Below are positions 7,579 through 15,985 of a stretch of DNA of 43,631 nt, in pieces. Every line of letters starts with the position of its first letter. Position 1 is the stretch's first letter. The DNA lies in the NCBI GenBank assembly GCA_021372535.1, contig JAJFUH010000037.1, positions 1-43,631 of the forward strand, written 5' to 3'. The notes under the pieces were generated by a model that saw only the letters and a program-made list of their open reading frames with translations, searched no databases and had not been told where the DNA came from. Position numbers and translations under genes: made by a program. Source of the stretch: a bacterium. Its GTDB lineage: Bacteria > Latescibacterota > Latescibacteria > Latescibacterales > Latescibacteraceae.

Positions 7579-9828
7579 TCAATGGCCCAGAGAACGCCAT
7601 TCCTTCTCGCTGCCCATGAAAAAGAGGGCGGTTTGCCGCGCGGGCAGGTCAAGTGTTACTGTTGTGGCCTGTTCCGCGACAACACGGTCGTTATAAACGT
7701 CGTACAGGTCGGTTTTCCGGGGGAGCCGCAGCGTTCGTTTCCCCGAACGTGGTGTATGTATGCCGATAAAGGATGCGTTGACATAGAGAATATCGTCGTT
7801 GAACGAATACAGGTGGACACCGGCTCTCACTGCGATGCCTCTGAGAAGGGATTCCGGCAGCAGGGGCGCAGAAGAAAAATATACCTCGACATTATCGATG
7901 GTTTTCATGATGAGCCCCGGCGCATCTGTGCCGTACATCGTGCCCAGTACATCAGCCGATGAGTCGTCGCCGATAACAAAGGGTCCCACACGGTTCGGTG
8001 TGCCGTACATGAGCTTTTCACGCACGCCCGGGAGAAAAGCCGCGCCTTCGTCATTCACTTCCACGAACAGCGGTCCCCTGTCGGGAAGCAGTTTCAGATT
8101 CAATCCCGTCAGCTCGATGCTTCCCGACGCATCGAGCGTACTGTTCACAAGTCCCGGCGCATAAACCCATACGATGGCCTTGGCGCCCCGTGAAGGAAGC
8201 TGCCTGATCGCCCGTTTCTGTTCTTCGGTCACCCGGAAGGCATTCAGAAAGACATACATCTTGTATGAGGGTGCGGCCGCCAGATCATCGAGAAGAATCC
8301 AGTCCGCCGGTGCGCCGATTCTGCCGACCGGGAGACGCTGATCCATGATGAGGGGACGGTAGAGATTACCTCCGAGCTCGATGTCCGCCAGGCTTTTTTC
8401 GTCCACGACAACGGCGATTTCACTGACCGATGTGCGGTCACACTGTACGCTTCGTTCGGCTATGTCGTTCAGCTTTTTTATCATCGCCATGGCTTCCGGC
8501 GAATCGAACCAGCCGCCGCCCATGTCGAACCACCAGCCAGCCGAGGCGTTCGTTATCTGGTTTGCGAGCTGACGGAGCTGCAGCATTTCGGTGGAGTGCA
8601 AATCGGGAGACCATCCCTCGATCTCGCTTTTCCCCGGTGTCAGATATGTTCTGTAATCGTTTTCATCCCACCACAGCTTGCCGTGCAGGGCAACCGACGT
8701 GAGGCAGCCCCTGTTCGTGCTGTATCCTGAACCCGCTTCCCTGAACTGGTATGCGGAAGGCGAAGTGATAAAATCGATATATGGACTCTGAAGCAAGTGG
8801 TGCGTTGCAATATACACCTTGTCAACCGCGCCGGTGACATACCCGTAAAATGCCCCCGTGAACGCCTGCCCGTCTGTCGCTTCTTTTACCACACGGCAGA
8901 AGTATTCGATGGTGTCGGCAACGATGAACGCTTCGAATTCATAGGTATCGATCACATTCTGGCTGTGCGCCGGATCGTAAAAGACATGCAGATCGGTATT
9001 CAGCTTGTCACGCTTTGATGCGATTTCCGCCGTTTCGAGCGTGACGGTTTTATTGTGCCATGCCGCACGAAGCGCTGCGTCGGTACCGTATTTTTCCTTG
9101 AGCCATTTACGGAACGCTTTCGTTTGCGGTATACTGTAATCGAGGAAATTATCCATGACCTTGTTGCTGAAAAACCATTCGTAATTCGGGTAATAGTACC
9201 ATTCGTCCGTACCGCCGGAAGCGAGGTGATATCCCACGACGCGGTGACCGTAGGGTTGACTTTTTATGTGTTCGATCATGCGCCGCAGACAGTATGCGGT
9301 ATCTTCGCGCCATATCTCCGATGCCCAGGAGGGGAGAGCCGTGCCTCCCGGATTCCGGCGAATCGGTTTCACCGTCGTTCCGTCATGATAGCGCATCAGC
9401 TCGTCGGGATGTTCGTCGTTCCACCAGGGAGGCGAAAAGAGATAAACCCTGGGGAAAATGAGCGCATCATGATTGGCGCGGTAGATAAAATTCATGATGG
9501 TGTCCATCTCGCTGAAATCGAACGAGTCTCTGCTGACCCAGACCGGTTTGGGCACACCCGGTATCTGATTCGCTGTCGTGAAGAAGGAGACGAAATTGAC
9601 GCCTGCCTTGCCGAAATCATTGAAAAACCGTTCCTGGGGGTTATAGGTCATATACGTCATGCCCGAATGCGGCACACCGTCGACGAATACCGTGGGGACG
9701 CCTTTGAAGGAGGCAATTGTCACAACCGGGCCGTTATTATTCCCGGTCTGAGCGATTGATGTTCCCATGAGATACGATGCCGCGAATACACATAATGCCG
9801 ATATCAAACACCATTTTCCGTTTTTCAT
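7579..9828 (-). CDS. Secreted beta-galactosidase-like glycoside hydrolase (GH42-type)
   Basis: 749 residues with an N-terminal signal peptide (cleavage near SIAQT, about residue 27). Residues about 60-470 look like a TIM barrel of the GH42/beta-galactosidase trimerisation superfamily: IFPRVYLFSPPWW, VVGYHLASGGTDEWYYY, AFRKWLKEKYGT with AALRAAWH, and later WWFDMGGGWFD. The KWLKEKYG-AALRAAW signature is typical of GH42 and related putative glycosidases. The second half holds a class I amidotransferase-like beta-galactosidase domain (IVWVYAPGLVN) and a final beta-sandwich ending in LPARQTALFFMG. I cannot assign the catalytic pair with certainty because the usual N-E motif is replaced by GTDEW. 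GGGAGAG precedes the ATG. Export and the facing CBM9/PKD gene suggest extracellular glycan use. Confidence 0.7.
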   Translation of the reverse strand: MKNGKWCLISALCVFAASYLMGTSIAQTGNNNGPVVTIASFKGVPTVFVDGVPHSGMTYMTYNPQERFFNDFGKAGVNFVSFFTTANQIPGVPKPVWVSRDSFDFSEMDTIMNFIYRANHDALIFPRVYLFSPPWWNDEHPDELMRYHDGTTVKPIRRNPGGTALPSWASEIWREDTAYCLRRMIEHIKSQPYGHRVVGYHLASGGTDEWYYYPNYEWFFSNKVMDNFLDYSIPQTKAFRKWLKEKYGTDAALRAAWHNKTVTLETAEIASKRDKLNTDLHVFYDPAHSQNVIDTYEFEAFIVADTIEYFCRVVKEATDGQAFTGAFYGYVTGAVDKVYIATHHLLQSPYIDFITSPSAYQFREAGSGYSTNRGCLTSVALHGKLWWDENDYRTYLTPGKSEIEGWSPDLHSTEMLQLRQLANQITNASAGWWFDMGGGWFDSPEAMAMIKKLNDIAERSVQCDRTSVSEIAVVVDEKSLADIELGGNLYRPLIMDQRLPVGRIGAPADWILLDDLAAAPSYKMYVFLNAFRVTEEQKRAIRQLPSRGAKAIVWVYAPGLVNSTLDASGSIELTGLNLKLLPDRGPLFVEVNDEGAAFLPGVREKLMYGTPNRVGPFVIGDDSSADVLGTMYGTDAPGLIMKTIDNVEVYFSSAPLLPESLLRGIAVRAGVHLYSFNDDILYVNASFIGIHTPRSGKRTLRLPRKTDLYDVYNDRVVAEQATTVTLDLPARQTALFFMGSEKEWRSLGH

Positions 9829-10071
9829 ACAGAGCTCTCCCGGACAGATTTTTTATAGTGAAAACTCAGATAGCTATGTTGAATCACAAAATAGAAATCC
9901 CATGTCCCGTATACAAGTGTTTTTCAGTTCGATGCGTCGGCCACAAACCGAAAAGTACAGAAATAACGGAATTTAATCAATTGAATTGATCGCAGTGTGA
10001 TGCGGAGTAAAAATAAGCCCATTCATGATGTCTTTACCTGTACCGGGGCAGATAATTAACGGAGTTGCAGC

Positions 10072-10154
10072 CCGCATCTTACCCTTTCAGGAGGACACGA
10101 AGTAAAGCATAGAGCCGTAGAGCTAAAGCGATGGAGGAATAATACCCCATGCGG
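10072..10154 (+). ncRNA. Weak candidate structured RNA (stem CCGCAT/ATGCGG)
   Basis: The outer arms CCGCAT (10072-10077) and ATGCGG (10149-10154) pair perfectly. They enclose AAAGCATAGAGCC and a downstream GATGG, spaced somewhat as in GEMM/c-di-GMP-I riboswitch cores, but the CAAACC box is absent. The nearest plus-strand gene is 1.7 kb away, so a riboswitch role has no context. The gene-free stretch 9829-10241 holds nothing else I can name. Confidence 0.2.
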
Positions 10155-10241
10155 TGCAGTTCATTGCAGAATTTAAATAAATGTATGGATTTCCTCGATG
10201 TTTGAGTCGGGGCTGTTCATAACTGAAATGCAGCTCAAACA

Positions 10242-10949
10242 TCAAATCCTCATGGATGCCAGCTCGAATATTTTTTCAAAAACCGGATACCGCGGGTCGG
10301 TTTGAGGAGTATTCGTCAGCAGCTCTCCGCACAGAGATGCAAGATTTCCCATCGTTTCGCGCTGTTGGAGAACGAGTCGCTCGAAATTTTTAACAGTCCG
10401 GAACATATATTCCATTTTCGTGTTGAAAAAAGTCATGATTCTCTGTTGGTTTTCATAGTCGATATGGCAATCGGTATTAAGAATTTCAAGCAGCCCGGCA
10501 TGGAACGACTTGTACAGGGGAATCATGTTTTCGGCGTTAATAAATGTCTGGCACGATCTGATAAAAGCGATTTTTTCCAGAAGATCCTTGATACTGAACG
10601 GCTTCATGATATAATCGACCGCCCCGAGCTGCAGGGCTTTTACAGCGCTGTCCGTGGATGCATATCCTGTCATGAGTATCACTTCCGTGGCGGGATTATG
10701 TTTTTTTGCATATGCTATGATTTCAATACCGCCCTCGTCATGTGACCGGTCGAGCGATGGCATATTTTTATCTGACAGGACAATATCGTAATCGTTGGTA
10801 TTTATCATGTCAAGCGCGGACGAAACAGCATCGGTACTGTCACATGCGTATCCGGCTCTCGTCAGTGCTTTATGAACCATTTTAAGCACTGGTTCCTCAT
10901 CATCTACAACCATAATATTTCCACACACGTTAACGAATCTCCTTCCCAT
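10242..10949 (-). CDS. Response regulator with receiver domain and unknown helical tail
   Basis: 235 residues. Residues 11-130 are a CheY-like receiver: acidic D16-D17-E18, phospho-acceptor D60 in IVLSDKNMPS, T94 in ILMTGYAS, and K116 in IMKPF. A DRSHDEGGIEI insert follows the phosphorylation site. The remaining 105 residues are helical with no DNA-binding or catalytic motif I recognise, so it probably acts by protein contact within a phosphorelay. A GGAAGGAG lies inside the first codons of the listed ORF and is well placed for a GTG start at 10928, which would remove 7 residues. No kinase is adjacent; a hybrid kinase lies 30 kb away. Confidence 0.85.
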   Translation of the reverse strand: MGRRFVNVCGNIMVVDDEEPVLKMVHKALTRAGYACDSTDAVSSALDMINTNDYDIVLSDKNMPSLDRSHDEGGIEIIAYAKKHNPATEVILMTGYASTDSAVKALQLGAVDYIMKPFSIKDLLEKIAFIRSCQTFINAENMIPLYKSFHAGLLEILNTDCHIDYENQQRIMTFFNTKMEYMFRTVKNFERLVLQQRETMGNLASLCGELLTNTPQTDPRYPVFEKIFELASMRI

Positions 10950-11445
10950 GATTATCGTGACATGTTTTCACAGGGAAATATTCATCAAACCATTTTATAC
11001 AGAACCATATATCCGGTTGCCGCGTCTGAAACAATATAAAGACTCAGCATGTAATCATATATTTGACGGCAAAAAGAATCGATTGGTTTATTTTTTGAAA
11101 AAGGAAGAAAGAAACAATCGCTCTTTCTCCCCTCAATCCTTCCTTTAAATTATTCATTTTGCATCAAGATAATATGAGCTATTAATGAGGAATTTGTTAA
11201 AAATTTTTACATAACGGTAATATAGAAATAATTATATCAAACTACAAACAGTTAATGAAAAATTGTTTTTTCCCCGGGGCCGACTTAAAAGGCTTGTGAA
11301 AAAAATACTTTTTCCGGTTATCCAGCTTGATAAGCATAAATAAACTTTTTTAAATAAGAATCGATGATTTTTTCCGATAATACGTGATCCCCCCTGCCTG
11401 CGGCATCCCTCCTTGTTAAGGGAAGAGCGGCTTTAGGGGCACTTT

Positions 11446-11523
11446 CATCCCCCTTTGTTTTATAAGGGGGAGACGGCGAAGCCGAGGGGGATTAATGATG
11501 TTAGCTGACTTAACCGGATTACC
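11446..11523 (-). repeat. Dispersed palindromic intergenic repeat, copy 2
   Basis: Inverted copy of the repeat at 2467-2544, keeping the CGGC-ttc-GCCG core and the CCCCCTT/AAGGGGG arms. It is preceded at 11391-11420 by a further C-rich/G-rich imperfect repeat. It is the only structure I see in the gene-free, AT-rich stretch 10950-11836, apart from the Shine-Dalgarno site of the ZIP gene. Confidence 0.75.
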
Positions 11524-11836
11524 GGATTACTTTTTCACAGCCCACATAATCCCGGGGGAGGATAGAGCGTTTTCGGTAACTTATCACGGACGATATACGA
11601 TGCAGGATATGATATGAGATTCAATAAACATCTGGGATTTACACTCCGAATGAATGATTTTAACAGGTAAATACCCTGTACTTCGATGATATTCACGGAA
11701 AACAACCCGATAGAGGGAAATTCCTTAGTCTGTTCCCGCTTTAAAGGCTTTTGTACCATATTCGGGTCGATTCTTTCCCGATACCGAGACAATGGCTGAA
11801 AAGGAACTAAGCTTTTTAGACCGCAAGGAGGAAACG

Positions 11837-12649
11837 ATGCTCGACTTCATGAAAGACCTGAATCCGGTTGTGCAGGCCCTTATCGGCACCGGATTCACCT
11901 ATGGAGTGACCGCCCTTGGCGCCGCGGTGGTGTTTGTTCGTCAGGAGCTGAGCCGGAAGATGCTCGATGGTTTCCTCGGATTTGCCGCCGGAGTGATGGT
12001 GGCGGCGAGCTACTGGTCGCTTCTTGCCCCGGCCATCGAGATGTCGGCTGAGCTCGATGTGCCCTCGTGGGTTCCCGCGCTTGTCGGGTTTCTCATGGGT
12101 GGGTTCTTCCTCTGGTCGGTTGACAAGATTATACCTCACCTTCATCTGGGATTTCCCACCGAAGAAGCCGAGGGACCGCGGACAACATGGCGCCGGAGCA
12201 TCCTGCTCGTTCTCGCCATTACGCTCCATAACATACCCGAGGGTCTTGCTGTCGGCGTGGCATTCGGCGCGGTCGCAGCGGGTATACCTTCAGCCACGCT
12301 CGGTGGAGCTATTGCGCTGGCGCTCGGAATCGGCATCCAGAATTTTCCCGAGGGTCTCGCTGTCTCGATTCCGCTCCGGCGCGAGGGGCTTTCGCAGTGG
12401 AAAAGCTTCTGGTACGGTCAGCTTTCCGGTGTTGTGGAGCCGGTCGCCGGTGTGCTCGGTGCGGCGCTCGTTTTTATCATGCGGCCCATTCTTCCTTATG
12501 CTCTTGCCTTCGCCGCCGGGGCGATGATTTTTGTCGTTGTCGAGGAAGTCGTCCCGGAATCCCAGCGAAACGGGAACACCGACTTCGCCACCATGGGCGC
12601 AATGTTCGGGTTTGCGGTGATGATGACGCTCGATGTCGCGCTGGGGTAG
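11837..12649 (+). CDS. ZIP-family divalent metal transporter
   Basis: 270 residues with about eight hydrophobic helices, the normal size for bacterial ZIP (GufA/ZupT-like) proteins in the inner membrane. The two signature helices are present: HNIPEGLAVGVAFG (fourth) and QNFPEGLAVSIPL (fifth), which supply metal ligands for zinc, iron or manganese import. A short HLHLG loop precedes them, in place of the longer His-rich loop seen in other members. The start at 11837 is chosen over the ORF start at 11792 because AAGGAGG ends 5 bases before it. Single gene, about 900 bases from its left neighbour. The exact metal cannot be told from sequence. Confidence 0.9.
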   Translation: MLDFMKDLNPVVQALIGTGFTYGVTALGAAVVFVRQELSRKMLDGFLGFAAGVMVAASYWSLLAPAIEMSAELDVPSWVPALVGFLMGGFFLWSVDKIIPHLHLGFPTEEAEGPRTTWRRSILLVLAITLHNIPEGLAVGVAFGAVAAGIPSATLGGAIALALGIGIQNFPEGLAVSIPLRREGLSQWKSFWYGQLSGVVEPVAGVLGAALVFIMRPILPYALAFAAGAMIFVVVEEVVPESQRNGNTDFATMGAMFGFAVMMTLDVALG

Positions 12650-12849
12650 ATTATGATGGTTATAACAGGATACACCGGAACAGATTACTGTTACAGTTGT
12701 ACAGTAAGGCGCTCTCCCGGGGCGCATGGTCGCACGGGGGCCTTTTTCCGAAACTCCTTGATTTTTTACCATGTTTCTCTATATTTATTTGCATGTAGTG
12801 TGACGGTCGATCATGAAATAATCGAGCATACATGAATCATGGAGGGACA

Positions 12850-13053
12850 ATGAGTCCGACGAGGCGTGATTTTATAAAGGATGCAGCGGTCATCGGAGCG
12901 GCAGCGGGAACAGGTCTCACTGCCCGTGACACAGTGGCGGAGAACGGCTATGGAGAAGGACCCGTGGATGAAAACACCCGGTGCCCGTATTTCGATCAAC
13001 CGCTGTTCTGCAAAGGAAAAAACGAGAACGGTAAGTATCTCTGCGAGGAATGA
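12850..13053 (+). CDS. Small Tat-signal cysteine peptide
   Basis: 67 residues. The N-terminus is a clear twin-arginine signal: SPTRRDFIKDAAVIGAAAG, followed by a small-residue stretch suited to signal peptidase. The mature part would be only about 35 residues and contains three cysteines: CPYFDQPLFC, then C near the end in KYLCEE. Tat export implies folding or cofactor loading before transport, so a small metal- or cofactor-binding peptide, or a small subunit of an exported enzyme, is possible; no family is recognised. GGAGG lies 4-5 bases upstream. A short hairpin (TTTCCCG...CGGGAA, 13056-13081) follows the stop codon. A TatC fragment lies at 23638 but no complete Tat translocase is in the window. 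Confidence 0.7.
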   Translation: MSPTRRDFIKDAAVIGAAAGTGLTARDTVAENGYGEGPVDENTRCPYFDQPLFCKGKNENGKYLCEE

Positions 13054-13169
13054 CTTTCCCGTAACCCGATTGATTCGGGAAGGTGAATTTGGCCCGAAAA
13101 TCAGTGCGCTACCCTGTATGTTTTACAAACCGTTTACAAACACAGGCAGTTTTCAGTATTGAGGTAACC

Positions 13170-14117
13170 ATGAAACAAACACTGGCAGTATGTACAATCA
13201 TAATGGTGCTCTGTATCGCTTTTACATCACAGGTTGAGGGTCAGGGGAGGAGGATAGTGCTTCTTCCGTTCTACGATGAGTCCGGTTACCGAGGACCGTG
13301 GAAGCTCACCTACGAAGTACCGACAATGCTCGGCGATATGCTTATGGATGAATATTACTATGTCGTTCCGATGGATACGGTGAAGGCGCTTATGGCTCCT
13401 CCGGCTAAAAAGGGCTTTTTCAGCCGGGTTTTCAGTATATTTTCCAACTCGAAGCAGAAGCAGAAGGTTTTAACCGACGGTGAGATAATATCCTTCGCCC
13501 GTCAACTTCAAACCGATTATGCCATAATCGGCGTTATAGACAAATTCACCTATAAACGTACCGGCGGGGGAGAGCCCATGATCGGCGGGTATAAGTCCTA
13601 TACCGCCACAGTGGCTGTTTCGCAGGTACGTGTTTTGAATGTTTCCAACGGCAAGGTTATCGCGACTGCTCGCGGCGAGGACGACAAGAACTCGCGGGGG
13701 CTCGGCCTCGAGCTGTTCGGCAAACCGAGAAGGCTCGACATGGAATTTATGTCGCTCGACAGCCTCGATTTTGGCTCCAAGCGTTTTCTCAACACCCTGC
13801 TGGGCCAGGCGGTCGTGGAAGCGCTCAACAATGCTCAGAAAGATATTAAAAACGCCATTACACAGCCTGACAACGCATGGTTCAAGGAAAAGAAATTCAA
13901 GATTCTCTCTATAGAAAACGGTGTTGTCACTATCAATGCAGGTTCGGCCGATGGCGTCAATTCGGGGGATCAGTTCAACGTATATGCCTCCGAATCTGAA
14001 ACCATGGTCGGAAAAATCAACCTGACAAGCGTCTGGTCGGACCATATCTCCAGAGCGGAAATTCTGGACGGCAAGGATGCTATCCGCCTGAACGATTATA
14101 TTCTCCCGAGCCGGTAA
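13170..14117 (+). CDS. Secreted CsgG/FlgT-like protein
   Basis: 315 residues with a signal peptide (about 1-25). The N-terminal domain begins GRRIVLLPFYDESGYRG and continues through a Rossmann-like alpha/beta pattern to DYAIIGVIDKF and SQVRVLNVSNGKVI, as in CsgG/LpoB/TolB-N-like domains. The C-terminal 80 residues (from about 235) resemble the FlgT C-terminal SH3-like fold: FKILSIENGVVTINAGSADGVNSGDQFNVY. The family includes curli secretion channels and flagellar outer-membrane accessory proteins; which of these applies is unknown. Start at 13170 because GAGGT precedes it and the signal peptide begins there; the longer frame upstream has no such support. A GC-rich hairpin 60 bases after the stop may terminate it. 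Confidence 0.75.
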   Translation: MKQTLAVCTIIMVLCIAFTSQVEGQGRRIVLLPFYDESGYRGPWKLTYEVPTMLGDMLMDEYYYVVPMDTVKALMAPPAKKGFFSRVFSIFSNSKQKQKVLTDGEIISFARQLQTDYAIIGVIDKFTYKRTGGGEPMIGGYKSYTATVAVSQVRVLNVSNGKVIATARGEDDKNSRGLGLELFGKPRRLDMEFMSLDSLDFGSKRFLNTLLGQAVVEALNNAQKDIKNAITQPDNAWFKEKKFKILSIENGVVTINAGSADGVNSGDQFNVYASESETMVGKINLTSVWSDHISRAEILDGKDAIRLNDYILPSR

Positions 14118-14177
14118 TAGCGATTCCGGGGAAACAATAACCGGCCCTGAAGCGAAAATGGATATGATTGATGATAA

Positions 14178-14210
14178 GGGGCGCGTGAAAAAGAAACTTT
14201 TTCACCGCCC
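14178..14210 (+). terminator. Strong hairpin after the CsgG/FlgT-like gene
   Basis: GTGAAAAAG pairs with CTTTTTCAC over 9 bp around an AAA loop. The stem extends 5 bp further (GGGCG with CGCCC) past one bulged C. It lies 61 bases after the stop codon. The following bases are TCTTCTCAT rather than a clean T run, so it may be a terminator or a REP-like hairpin. The rest of 14118-14611 shows nothing else I can name. Confidence 0.45.
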
Positions 14211-14611
14211 TCTTCTCATATTCGGGGAGAGGGATTCGTGAGAAAATTGTATAATATCTGCGTACAACGTTCAAAATGAGCATCTTTGTTTCAAAACAGA
14301 AACCGGAGAAGGCTTGGTAATTCCGGCTTGTTACCCGAATAATCATGTTTCATGTCCGTATCTGCCTGCGGACAAGAGAGATAGTGTTCCCGTCCCGGAC
14401 AGGGGATGTTTCGTGGCATGTATTTAGCTTTTCTACCACACCGGATACATGTGATACGATTGATACTTATTGCACAGGTGATTATATGATGATTCCGGAT
14501 ATTGCCATATCGTTCAGGGAGACCGGAGAAAAGGTGTCTTTTCCATACGCCCGGTGAAGGAATATTGTCTGTTCGCGCCCCGCATTCATGGCGGTTATAC
14601 CAGAGGAAACA

Positions 14612-15343
14612 ATGGAAAGAAAACGGAAAAAAACGGTAAAAGATTTACTGCAGGAAATCGAAGTACTCCGGAAACGCGTTGACGAGCTCGAACATGAAAA
14701 AAGCGAGTATACTGATATAAAACAGGATCTCCGGAATCAGGAAACACGCATGAAAAACCTGATTTATTTCTGCAAGGCCGGCTATTTTAAAATCGACCGT
14801 AACGGCCGTATAGAAAACGTCAATGAAGCCTGGGTGAGATTGCATCACTTCGTTTCGAGAAACGAGGTCATCGGGCTGCATATCATTGAAACGGTAGTGG
14901 AAATCGACATACCGGAGGCCGAGAAAATGATCGAACGCGTGATGGCGGGCGAACCGGTCGTGCATCACGAGTTCAGGAGACGGTGCGATGACGGTGCAGT
15001 GGGATATCATTCCCTGTGCGCCGTGCCCGTGGTCAGGAATGACATCGTTATAGGCATGGAGGGTCTGATTGTCGATACCACCGAGACGAGAAGGGCCGAA
15101 TATCAGCATATCAAACTCTTCTCCCAGCTCGACCAGGCTCTCGACCAGATCAACACCCTGAGCGGAATGATACCCATCTGCGCCTCATGTAAAAAAATCC
15201 GCGACGATCAGGGATACTGGAATCAGGTTGAAAAATACATCAGCGAGCACTCCCAGGCCGAATTTACACACAGTATCTGCCCCGACTGCCAGAGAATCCT
15301 CTATCCCGACCTTTTTACGGACAACACCACCGAAGAAACATGA
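14612..15343 (+). CDS. PAS-domain signalling protein with C-terminal Cys4 motif
   Basis: 243 residues. A charged coiled coil (about 1-45) leads into a PAS domain (about 50-165: KAGYFKIDRNGRIENVNEAW through VVRNDIVIGMEGLIVDTTETR). A short linker helix follows, then a compact domain MIPICASCKKIRDDQGYW...HSICPDC with cysteines at 190, 193, 223 and 226 that could bind zinc. That Cys4 module is common at the C-terminus of PAS proteins in deltaproteobacteria and related groups; its function is not established. No kinase, cyclase or DNA-binding output is present, so it probably signals by protein contact. Start at 14612 has GAGG 6 bases upstream. It is convergent with the 37-residue peptide pair. 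Confidence 0.85.
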   Translation: MERKRKKTVKDLLQEIEVLRKRVDELEHEKSEYTDIKQDLRNQETRMKNLIYFCKAGYFKIDRNGRIENVNEAWVRLHHFVSRNEVIGLHIIETVVEIDIPEAEKMIERVMAGEPVVHHEFRRRCDDGAVGYHSLCAVPVVRNDIVIGMEGLIVDTTETRRAEYQHIKLFSQLDQALDQINTLSGMIPICASCKKIRDDQGYWNQVEKYISEHSQAEFTHSICPDCQRILYPDLFTDNTTEET

Positions 15344-15406
15344 GAGAATATCCTGAGTTTTTTCTCAGTGATATTCCTTTCTCCATAATAAATTCTGTTT
15401 AAACAT

Positions 15407-15439
15407 AAAAAAAGACGTCTCCTTTTGAGGGGAGACGTC
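15407..15439 (-). terminator. Rho-independent terminator of the peptide pair
   Basis: Read on the minus strand: GACGTCTCC, an 8-base loop, GGAGACGTC, then seven Ts. The stem is a perfect 9 bp. It lies 27 bases after the stop of the second small peptide and shields the convergent PAS gene. Confidence 0.9.
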
Positions 15440-15465
15440 CTGGGTAGAGAAGTGGGGAATTGATA

Positions 15466-15579
15466 TTAGAAGAGAATTTTGGAGAATTGTGCTGCAAAGA
15501 ACTTCAAGAATACGACCGCGTAAATCAAACCGCTTACAGCTATTGTAAGATCGTAGTATTTATATGTCATATCGTTCAT
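15466..15579 (-). CDS. 37-residue membrane peptide B (MND...SKILF)
   Basis: A very short gene: 37 codons plus TAA. The start ATGAACGAT is preceded by GAGGTGAAATT, the same leader as its upstream partner. The product is MNDMTYKYYDLTIAVSG followed by a hydrophobic helix and the end SKILF, so it is a single-pass membrane peptide with a polar N-terminus. It shares 12 of 37 positions with peptide A without gaps, including MND, K7, A14, G17, Y20, F27 and the final SKI-F. The identical length, shared ends and identical ribosome site show a tandem duplication under selection. Transcribed from the promoter at 15748-15776 and ended by the terminator at 15407-15439. Could be a small regulator or subunit of a membrane complex, or a toxin-like peptide; no family recognised. 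Confidence 0.8.
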   Translation of the reverse strand: MNDMTYKYYDLTIAVSGLIYAVVFLKFFAAQFSKILF

Positions 15580-15596
15580 AATTTCACCTCATCCCG

Positions 15597-15710
15597 TTAG
15601 AATATGATTTTCGATATATGGTGCATCAGAAAGCCGCTCATTGCGATGTAGTACGTGATACCGCCGAGAGCCATGGCAGCATGTTTGATTTTTTCATTGT
15701 TATCGTTCAT
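15597..15710 (-). CDS. 37-residue membrane peptide A (MND...SKIIF)
   Basis: First gene of the pair: MNDNNEKIKHAAMALGG, then a hydrophobic helix with ITYYIAMSGFLM, HH, and SKIIF. It has a more polar, charged N-terminus than peptide B and two histidines just before the conserved end. GAGGTGAAATT precedes the ATG exactly as in peptide B; 17 bases separate its TAA from the next ATG. Too short for default gene finders, hence easily missed. The pairing suggests a hetero-oligomer or two variants of one peptide. The convergent PAS gene and the divergent two-gene membrane operon give no direct hint of function. Confidence 0.8.
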   Translation of the reverse strand: MNDNNEKIKHAAMALGGITYYIAMSGFLMHHISKIIF

Positions 15711-15747
15711 AATTTCACCTCATTGTTAAATGATCTATCGATCATGA

Positions 15748-15776
15748 TTATTATCGTCACCATTTATTTTCTGCAA
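15748..15776 (-). promoter_or_regulatory. Promoter of the 37-residue peptide pair
   Basis: On the minus strand TTGCAG (15776-15771), a 17-base spacer, and TAATAA (15753-15748), 38 bases before the first ATG. Close to the sigma70 consensus with ideal spacing. The -10 overlaps a TGATCGAT-rich stretch (ATGATCGATAGATCAT) that could bind a regulator. Confidence 0.6.
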
Positions 15777-15947
15777 GTGTATTAAGCAATATTTGTGCCA
15801 ATTTATTTTATCGTTCGCCGAAGCATGATTAAAACACATATAACCAATTGTATTTACACAATATATACAAAATATTCGGGCTGGCAGGAACAGTTGCCGG
15901 TTAAGACGGCGGCAATGAGATGATGAGACATCATTGCGATAACATCA

Positions 15948-15985
15948 ATATGATGAATCATATCATATTGTATATAAATATGATA
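15948..15985. repeat. AT-rich nested inverted repeats
   Basis: ATATGAT-ga-ATCATAT (15948-15963), immediately overlapping TATCATATT...AATATGATA (15961-15985, 9-bp arms, 7-base loop). TGAGAC and GTCTCA flank the group at about 15925 and 15991. It lies in the gene-free region 15711-16376 between divergently transcribed operons; a regulator-binding region is possible. Confidence 0.5.

Noticed and set aside
11535-11792. 85-residue minus-strand ORF before the ZIP gene
   Set aside because: No ribosome site, no domain, lies in a repeat-rich AT gap.
14345-14557. 70-residue plus-strand ORF
   Set aside because: No ribosome site, no motif, and composition unlike the neighbouring genes.
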